DNA of 64,000 nt from Buddleja alternifolia (lineage: Eukaryota; Streptophyta; Magnoliopsida; Lamiales; Scrophulariaceae), in the NCBI GenBank assembly GCA_019426215.1, contig CM033392.1, forward strand, positions 36,066,814 to 36,130,813, given 5' to 3'. Below, piece by piece: positions 56,901 to 64,000 of the stretch (position 1 is its first letter; each line of letters opens with the position of its first letter). The notes beneath the pieces were generated by a model that searched no databases, was not told the DNA's origin, and saw only the letters and a list, made by a program, of their open reading frames with translations. Position numbers and translations under genes: made by a program.

Positions 56901-56949
56901 TATACTTATGATGTAAGGCATGATAATAGAATTCCATTCTTAATATCAT
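53942..56949 (-). pseudogene. Copia B polyprotein: integrase, RT and RNase H
   Basis: Two overlapping minus frames cover the polyprotein: 56949-54907, then 55135-53942. The first holds the end of protease, the pre-integrase zinc region (WHERLGH, CESCLKGK), the integrase core (LVHTDVCGP, SDRGEEYL, GVAERRNRT) and the first half of RT (DFQRQGID-type region). The second holds SIYGFKQAFRSWN, an intact YVDDIL catalytic box, RNase H (DSTTEAEFITA, LYCDNNGAIAQ) and the end DNIADPLTKPL, closing near 53942. A one-base loss near 55142 separates them. Gag and the protease active site are absent. It is the best-preserved polyprotein of the window but cannot act alone. Confidence 0.9.
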
Positions 56950-57687
56950 ATAAGCCTAATATTTTCACAGGAGGGAATTATAACATGCTTATTGGGGGGT
57001 CTCATCAGATTTAATTATCTTGTTCTAATTATCTATCATATGCATGCATTACATCACATAATCATCATAGACAGATAAGTAAAACATCTACAAAGCGGTA
57101 AAATTGAGGATGAATCACCTCGAGCCCTAACTTAGCAACCCACTCGAGCCAAAGTGGGTTTGGACATTCTAGAAAATAAAAATACAGCCTAGACTATTAC
57201 AATGGTATCGTCTCAGCATACAAGTCTTCAAGTCTTGGCTCCGTCTCCTTGCTCTGTCTTCGATTACATAGAATATCAAAGACTACTAATCTACTATACG
57301 AAAAGGAAAGAGCCAAACCGGCTATTATTTACAACTCTAGAATAATTACATACATAGAAAACCAACACTATGACTAGGCTCGTGGTTCATCCTTTTATCA
57401 CATAAACATTCCAAACAACAAACATACATGTGATAAAGTAAATTTTACCCATTCATCTTTCAAACTAGATTGTAAATATCATTGGGATAAGTTCGATATT
57501 AATTTCTAAAACGTTTCTCAGAGTTTACAAGTCTAAATCATAGGTAAGGTCTTTGGGTCATCCACCTTCAGAAAGTACGAAGTAAGGAAATTTTTTTTAT
57601 TTTTTTTTATTTAACTTTCTGTTGACCACGCCTAGGAGTGGTCGGACCCACGCCTGGGCGTAGTCATCCGCGCGCCTAGGTGTGGGT
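56950..57687. other. Unidentified 0.74-kb segment replacing the 5' part of Copia B
   Basis: This stretch matches neither Copia B nor the LINE and has no long frame. Its right end carries imperfect CGCCTAGG.GTGG-type repeats (57628-57686). It directly joins LTR B at position 174 of the LTR. Copy exchange with another element, or insertion plus deletion, could explain it. Origin unknown. Confidence 0.55.
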
Positions 57688-59504
57688 TCAGCAACCCTGT
57701 GGTGCAAATCCACACAAGTTCCCTTGGGTGAGAAATTGCCCGTTGTTTTTCGTATCTCCCAGTTTAGAGTGCTCCAAGCGTCGCACCTCTAACATGTATC
57801 CACACCTCGTTCAAGTCACCAATCGTCTTGCCTTGCATGCTAGACAACAAAACAATTCTCAGATTAACTTAGGCTTGATTATGTGAAAGGTAGGAATATT
57901 TTCTAAGTCGTTTAATTCAACACATGAATAGAACGACGTCGTGTTGAAAAGAGGAGAGAGGTGGCTGATTTTAGGTCTAAGAGAGGGAGGCAGATTTTTC
58001 AAATTTTTCATCATATATTTTAGTCTCCTTCATCTCTTATTTACAGTCACAAATCGGTCAACTCCATTTAATTGGACTTTAGGATTTAATTTTTACTTCT
58101 CAATTCAATTATAGGTGCAACCCATCAATTAAATACAAGTCAAATTAAATCCAACCAACTAATTCCAACAATTATTTATTTAACTTGGGCTCCACCCAAT
58201 TAAATAAAATACTTAGACTCTACTAGGTCCATTAATTTAATTAATTCTACAAGATTAATTAAAAGAGTAAAATTAATTGAATCCTTCAATTAATTTATAT
58301 TCCATATTAGGAAAGTACTAAACTTTCCTAATTCCCTCAATTTTCTCGAAATTGATTAATCACATCTATTCAAGCAGTGGCTCTCTCGAGTTAGTGTGTG
58401 ACCCCTTAGGCTCGTTTCTATCTAGTAGTAAGTACACATTCCCACAGTGCTAGTGTACCTTCCTAAAATGGAAAGTACTAGATTAAATCAATCATTTGAT
58501 TTAATCAAGCCACAAATTAGTCACCAAGCTAATTCTCGGCACTTACAAATCGCGGTTGCCCACCTAGCATAGGGTCCCGAAGACCCAAATAAAACGAAAG
58601 TAAAGATACGCCTTTTGCGATCTTGATCCTCGCATAAGTAAGATCTCTCTATCTAATCTCCCGATTGAATCTAGAGCATTGGCTAAGGTCGAAGCTCTAT
58701 TAATTCCATACTATGTTTCCCACGTTATGTGAAATCGATTTCGACTATCTAAACGAGGACACCCTGCGCCTCTGTAGATATCATACTTCGGCCGAGGATT
58801 CCTTAAGTCGATTCACTATGTAACCATAGGAGATTAACCGACTGGCTAATGTCAGAGATAGATTCCTCTTGATTCTCACGTGCCTTACTACGTAAGACGT
58901 GCTTGTCTGAGTTTGCCCATATTCGATCATCTAAAGTGATCATGTAACAAATCAAGAACATGCGCGGTTACGCGTAAGACATCCAATGGAATGTTAGGTC
59001 CATAAGGATTACTCTTATACTACAAGATCAATGGTAGTTCCACATTCGACTGGGAATCCATTTCAGGAACTTCCATGGGGTTGTTCAGTTCACCCATTAC
59101 CACAATGGCAACCCTCATATATGCATTGGCTTTCACCGTGCCAGTATCTATGGAACGAGATACACTTCTACTAGAGTATGCATCATATGAGCAAGTCTTT
59201 TGGGTTGCATCGATATCCCTTTATCTCGATGAACCCTTTCACGACGTGGACCAATGTTTAAAGATCACAGCCTTCGAGACATATTCCATCATTGCCACAC
59301 CCAATGTGCAATGATGTCCCATAGCTATTTGTGATCCTTCGGGACTTTATTCTAAGCCAAAGTAAAAAATAATTTAAGAATAAAGACATGCCACACATAA
59401 AAAAGAGATTGACTATATTTATAAGAAAACAATTGTTCAACTCTAGAGTTACTATTACAAAGAATGGCGCCCAATAATTGGTGCGCCGGGTACTAACTCT
59501 AACA
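57688..59504 (-). repeat. Copia B 5' LTR, missing its internal-side 174 bp
   Basis: It aligns with 52112-53927 over the full length from TCAGCAACCCTGTGG to CTCTAACA. The portion that would border the PBS is missing. Confidence 0.9.
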
Positions 59505-59509
59505 TGCGA

Positions 59510-60363
59510 GGCTTAAGCTGATTAGCAAAAGCCTGAGACACAATTTTATACAAGACATTACAAAGACTAACGAGAAGGAATTGAGTAATAAGCTCGGGCT
59601 TATCAAATTTTGGAATAAGGACGATATGAGTAAAATTAAAATCAATTATGAAATCTTTATGATTAAGAAAAATCAGCACAGCTTGCGAGATATCATGTCC
59701 AATAATTTTCTTGAATTTTTGAAGAAAGAGAGGAGGCATACCATCGGGGCCAGGGGAGATCATAGATGACATGGAAGAAATAGCATGGGTCACTTCATAC
59801 GCGGTGAAAGATCTTGTCAAGTTAGCATGTATATTGTTTGACACTCTTGGTTGTACCGTTTCCAAAACCACATTGATAACTGAACCTATAGGAGAATCGA
59901 GGAGAAAATATCAACAAAATAAGGATCAATGATACCCTAAATAGATGGACGAGTAATTAATTTTTTCTTATAGCGACTAGTTGCTCGAGAATGAAAGTAC
60001 GCTGAATTCTTATCGCTGTGGTCTAACCACTCTGATTAACAACGCTGTTTCTATTTGATTTCTTCACTCAATAGAAGCTCTTCTAACTCAACACGTAGAC
60101 ATATCTCCTCACCTTTGGAATCAATAAGCTGCTTGCTACTACGCAAGGCACTTAACTCGCCCCCAAGTTATTTAATCCATTTCGGGAGATCACCAAATCT
60201 AAGTTTACTCCAATTTAGTAATCCTACACAACATTCCTCTAAGTTCTCAAAAACCCTACTCATGGGATCCGATGTTGATGAAGAGAACTAAGCTTCATTA
60301 ATGACCTTTTCACATTCATCAGAGCGAATCGACCACGACTCGAATCGAAATGGTCTACTCCTC
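59510..60363 (-). pseudogene. LINE pre-RT region and RT N-terminus
   Basis: From 60363 leftward the frame reads RPFRFESWSIRSDECEKVINEA, then WLDHSDKNSAYFHSRA, the stretch between endonuclease and RT in plant L1 elements. It then enters RT with ISPGPDGMPPLFLQKF, HIVLIPKF and VLYKIVSQAFANQLKPRM. Several stops occur before 59880. The endonuclease lies beyond the Sirevirus-like insertion. Confidence 0.85.
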
Positions 60364-61882
60364 TGTTGGTCCCAAGTGGCATATGAAAGGGTCTAGAAGG
60401 GGAGGGGGTGTTGAATAGACCCTGAAGTCTTTTTCGACTTCAAAAGATTCGTATTAAAAAAGATTTTGGACGCTTGGAAAGTAGACGCTTGAAGTGTCTA
60501 ACGCTTGACTTAAGCGTTCAGTTAAAATATAGGCGCTTTGGCGAAGCGTCTAACGAAGACTGTTTTTAGAAAGTTAACTTAGATTTCAAGACTTGAATAC
60601 TACAACCAAATAGGTTTGAGCGTTCACTTCTTTGATCAGTGTTAGCACAGCAGAATAATTTTTGGAGTCTTCTCTTTGAAAGCTTTAGCGTCATAGAAAG
60701 TGTATTTAGTTGCTTAGCGTTTGATTAAGTTTTACTTTATCAGATTATGATATGACAATATGAATGCTAAAAGTAAAGTAAAGACCAGTATTTGTAAGGT
60801 TCGTTGGGTGGTGTAATCCCAACTACGTCCTTCTTCTCCTAGAACACTTGGAGGCAATCCACTAAAATGATTCTCAAAGAATCACACAGAATCTTCTACA
60901 AATTAGGGAGAGATGGGTGTCGATGACTTGAGCTCCTTGATCACATAGATTTCTGCTCCAAATCACTTCAATCCCCTTGCTTCTTTCACCCAGGAATATG
61001 GCAAGTATCCAACTTCGACTTCATACAGATCGCGAGGCTTGGATAGGGGTTTTTCTAAAAGCTTTGTTTGATTTTGATAAAGTTCAAACAACTAGGAATA
61101 TCTCAGTAGTTATGTGGGTTTCTCCGAAAAGAATGTTTGAGATATTGGGTTGACTGTCTCAGGATTCAAAGAAAAGCAAAGAGAATATTTTCTTGAAAGT
61201 TTTGGCTTTTCTGAGATTGTAAGGAATGAGACTTCAATGCAACAGCAATTCGACTTGATAATTGTTCTCTATATTTAGCTTGTTGTTGAAGTCCTATTTA
61301 TAGGCATTCTTGGAAAAAGTGTCTGTTTGACACATGCAAGGCCGCGTGTCTCTCACTTTCGCGAGTGAACAACTTTTGTCTTTTTTCCTGAAAATCTGCT
61401 GCACAAAAGTTGCTACTGCAGTCTTTGAATAGTTGATAGTCCAATAGGGTGGCTTCGCCGTACGTCTGAACTTATCACATTCAATGCTCTTATCAGCATT
61501 TAATGCATTTGAATTAAATGCCCGTTGGTATTTAATGCTTTGAGAATATTTGCATTAAAACTACTTAGAAATAAATTCAGGTGAAATCACTTCTGTCCTA
61601 TAAGGTAACACTTGATATTGCTGGTTAATTGGACGCTTGGAGACTTTATCTTCATTCAGAATTCAGGCGCTTGAGTCTTCAAACTATACTTCTGATAAAC
61701 TCACCCAGAACATATCAGACGCTTAGTCTAAGACAGCTTAACCTAACAATCTAAAATAAGAATAAAGCAAAGCCTATTACAAATCTAACGCTTCAAAGTT
61801 GAAAAACAAACTTACATATTTTTGGGGTCTAACAAAGGTCCTAATTGTCATCATCAAAACATCTAACATGAAATTCCTAACA
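60364..61882 (-). repeat. Sirevirus-like 3' LTR
   Basis: Plus-strand ends are TGTTGGTCCCAAG and GAAATTCCTAACA. LINE sequence lies to the left, the polypurine tract (complement AAAAAGGTCGAAAT) to the right. About 1.5 kb, with no coding frame. A diverged relative of its internal-side end is at 26180-26675. Confidence 0.75.
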
Positions 61883-62114
61883 ATTTCGACCTTTTTGATG
61901 ATGGCAATACTTACTCTTTTATAGTTCAAGAGTTAGACAGCCAAAATAAAAGTTAGCTTTGATTAGATACAATTAGTTAAAGTTAGTTACGCTTCAACGA
62001 GATGTTTCAACTGAAAAAATGCATTTTATATATATCAAGGATTACAAGAATTTTTACAACTAAACAAACACAGATATAAGAGACAAGAATATAGATAATG
62101 CAGATCAAAAGGCT

Positions 62115-64000
62115 TTAATGTCTTGGTCTAACTTTGTATCGCTTGGGCATTTCAGCTCGGATAGCTTCAGCTAGATTATCTTCCAGAGTCATCATCGCTT
62201 CATGATCTTTGTTGATTATGAGCTTATTTTCTTCTTTCTGTCTCTTCTTGAAAGCAGTAAAGTGATTGTCCCAATCAGTTGGCTCAATACCAATATACCT
62301 TAGGCGAATTCTGAAAGATTGGATGAAGTCAGTCAACTTCCTTTCTTCAGCTAAGATTCTTGGATCTGTAGGTTCTGGAATAGATGTTCTTTGAAGAGGG
62401 ATGTCAAACTGTTCAAGCAGGGCCCGAGAAGGTATTGGTAGATTTGGATACATTGCTTGTGGGGTTTCTCTTAGTGTTCTACTAGACGCTCCAGCAGAAG
62501 CACTTACCTCAGAAGCAATTATCCAAGAGGGGAGATTTAGCGCAGAAGGAGAAGGAAAAACTTGACGCTTAGGAGACGGAGGCTCTTGAGCTCTTCAACT
62601 AGACGCTTTCCTCTTTTCTCCTTTCTTCTTCTTTTCCCCCTTATTGCCATCATCAGACTTTAGAAAATGATCTGTGAGTAAACTAACCTGATGAGCAATT
62701 TGAGACATAGAATCTGTGATGTCGTCCAGACGCTTTTCGAATCGTTCCTGCAGGGCGAGGAGCTTAACGCTGGTAGTATCATTCAGAGAAGTCTCAAGGG
62801 TTTCAATGCACTTTTCAAGATTTTCTTTCATGGCACGTTGGTTTGCTTGAGTGGCATCATGCATTTCTTGAAAGTCTTGTTTGCACTCACCAATAGCCGC
62901 TTGAGCTGAACTACGCATATGAGCAATCTGAGCGCTCATAACGTGAGTCTCAATTTTTGCCAAATTGTCTTTAATCCAGTGGAGAGATTCTTCGTTCTGA
63001 GTAGCATGGGCACTGATATTCTCCAAAACGGATTTGAGCAAAGGACCGAAAGATTGACTCTCATCTAGACGAACCACTTGAGGAGCCAGTCGCTTGAACT
63101 TGGATGAGTGTTTGTGAGAGTCAATAGGAACTTGATATGCGGGATCAAAGACAGTACCTCGTATGTCAAGAGAACGATCCTCAGCAATATCATCAGCAAT
63201 GGGTTCAGGAGCGTCAGGAAGATCCTCTGGTGGAGACGCTTGAACGGGTTCTTCAGCAGACACTGGAATACTGACTTAGCAGGCGCTGACTCAGGTTGAC
63301 GAAAGTCATCGAATTAGAAGTTCCAATTTGCCAAATCGGCATAAGAAGTGGACGCAGCTTCCAAAATTTTTGTGAGTCTGGTTCTAGTCATACAAGTATT
63401 GGAAATGAAAGTGCGAAGGGGACTATCAATGGTCCTGATGTGCATTGGACCAATGATATCTAGCACATGATTCGGAAAGACGTTGGACGGCGCTTGACAG
63501 ATGGAAAAGATTGAATCTGGGCAGTATTGTCTGGAAAATCCAATCAAGCAGTCAGAAGGAAGAGACTTGAGACGCTGATCCTCAGGCACGTAAGCAGCGT
63601 AGTACTCTTCTAAATATGGATAGATCGCTCGAGCTAGTCCCTGATTTATTTCTAGCAGTGAGAGGACGAACTCATAATGATTGAGTACCTGTTTACGGAT
63701 AGAAGGGAGCAGAGGATATCCTCGAAAAGAGTTGATGACGGAGCCGTTCCATTGTCAGAGATTGGCAGTGAAGATTTTGTCGAACAGCGATAAGGGAGTC
63801 ATAATGTTCACCATCAAATTGAAATTATCCTCGCAGTGGCTCGGAGCGAAATTCAAGCACGATACAAAAGAGGTACCACTGGAAGATGTTTGAGCGTTGA
63901 AAAGTAGAGGAGTATTGGACAATCGGTGAAGCTCTTGACCCAGACACTGCTCAATTTGATGTCTAACGAGTGGGAGCTTTAGAACAGGTCTGAAGATAGA
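62115..64000 (-). pseudogene. Envelope-position ORF of the Sirevirus-like element
   Basis: A coding region of more than 600 codons reads leftward with few breaks: a TGA near 63757, a frameshift at about 63265-63310 and a TAG near 62593. The middle part (63263-62595) is rich in Glu/Gln/Ala/Leu with heptad-like spacing and is probably coiled coil (about residues 80-200 of that piece), then a Lys-rich tail. The last part (62453-62115) ends MPKRYKVRPRH. Sireviruses often carry such an ORF between pol and the 3' LTR; its function is not established. I see no signal peptide or clear transmembrane segment in the visible part. Assignment is by position and coiled-coil character. Confidence 0.65.

Larger units (their letters stand above)
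51938..59504 (-). mobile_element. Copia B: minus-strand Ty1/Copia element inside the LINE
   Basis: Plus-strand ends are TGTTGGGTTGACTC and ACTCTAACA, and TSD tgcga is exact (51933-51937 and 59505-59509); the LINE frame rejoins when one copy is discounted. LTR A is 51938-53927. LTR B is 57688-59504 and lacks the part equivalent to 51938-52111. A polyprotein from late protease to RNase H lies at 53942-56949. Between polyprotein and LTR B, 0.74 kb of unrelated sequence stands where gag, the protease start, the PBS and the LTR end should be. Confidence 0.93.
39790..60363 (-). mobile_element. L1-type LINE fragmented by five insertions
   Basis: On the minus strand the domain order of a plant L1 is found in pieces: pre-RT region and RT N-terminus (60363-59510), RT core to thumb (51937-50917), zf-RVT (48595-48392), linker (47816-47528) and C-terminal RNase H (40271-39822), then a TA-rich tail (39778-39796). 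The endonuclease end is beyond the insertion at 60364. The reading direction and protein order match throughout, and frames rejoin at three of the insertion sites. Stops and an altered RT active site show it is dead. Confidence 0.88.
60364..64000 (-). mobile_element. Sirevirus-like Copia element, 3' part, running off the window
   Basis: A 3' LTR (60364-61882), a purine-rich tract and, upstream, a long ORF in the position of the Sirevirus envelope-like gene are all on the minus strand. Sequence beside the LTR reads GCCATCATCAAAAAGG on the minus strand, the well-known 3' signature of Sirevirus/Maximus elements. The rest of the element and its target duplication lie beyond 64,000. Confidence 0.8.

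Noticed and set aside
53498..59314. Repeated plus-strand frames at 53498-53737 and 59075-59314
   Set aside because: They are the same stretch of the two Copia B LTRs and are not conserved genes.

Overview
This is AT-rich nuclear DNA from a flowering plant, most likely a eudicot. It holds spliced genes with GT..AG introns, Copia and Gypsy LTR retrotransposons, CACTA (En/Spm) transposons, a plant L1-type LINE, short Mutator-like elements and one cytochrome P450 gene of CYP76A type. The species cannot be fixed from the sequence. The P450 (minus strand, two exons, 507 codons, all diagnostic motifs present) is the only gene that looks like an intact host gene. Almost everything else is nested mobile DNA.

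Left part (1-26,000): a decayed plus-strand Copia element (about 645-7,520) carries a 1,679-bp solo LTR (TSD gtacc) inside its reverse transcriptase region and ends in a 3' LTR. An inverted fragment of the same LTR follows. A CACTA element (7,868-25,923, TSD agt) sits inside that inverted fragment, and a second, better preserved CACTA (15,705-25,229, TSD tca) sits in an intron of the first one's second gene. Both CACTAs carry a TNP2-type transposase gene and a spliced second gene that joins a plant-transposase-like region to a Ulp1/C48 protease domain. All four genes are disabled or probably disabled to different degrees.

Middle (26,000-40,000): a fragment of a Sirevirus-like LTR is followed by a minus-strand Ty3/Gypsy derivative (26,767-34,424, TSD ataat). 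The derivative has gag-like and protease-like remnants but no visible RT or integrase, and it contains a 1,041-bp Mutator-like insert with an exact 9-bp TSD. The Gypsy element landed in the target duplication of a 376-bp MITE. Next come the CYP76A-like gene (36,018-37,909) and about 1.8 kb of empty AT-rich DNA.

Right part (39,790-64,000): one minus-strand LINE is spread over 20 kb because five other elements inserted into it: a deleted Copia (40,277-47,522) that itself holds a 1.58-kb CACTA derivative; a 566-bp Mutator-like MITE; a 2.3-kb non-autonomous LTR element with PBS and PPT but no pol; a 7.6-kb Copia (TSD tgcga); and a Sirevirus-like element with an envelope-position ORF that runs off the right edge. 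In several cases the LINE reading frame resumes exactly across the insertion once one TSD copy is discounted, which fixes the boundaries.

I found no rRNA, tRNA or CRISPR features and no convincing new gene system. The most useful observations are the exact nesting boundaries, the chimeric CACTA derivative with its internal 280-bp hairpin and a matching empty site in the partner LTR, and the transposase-like/Ulp1 second gene present in two related copies.
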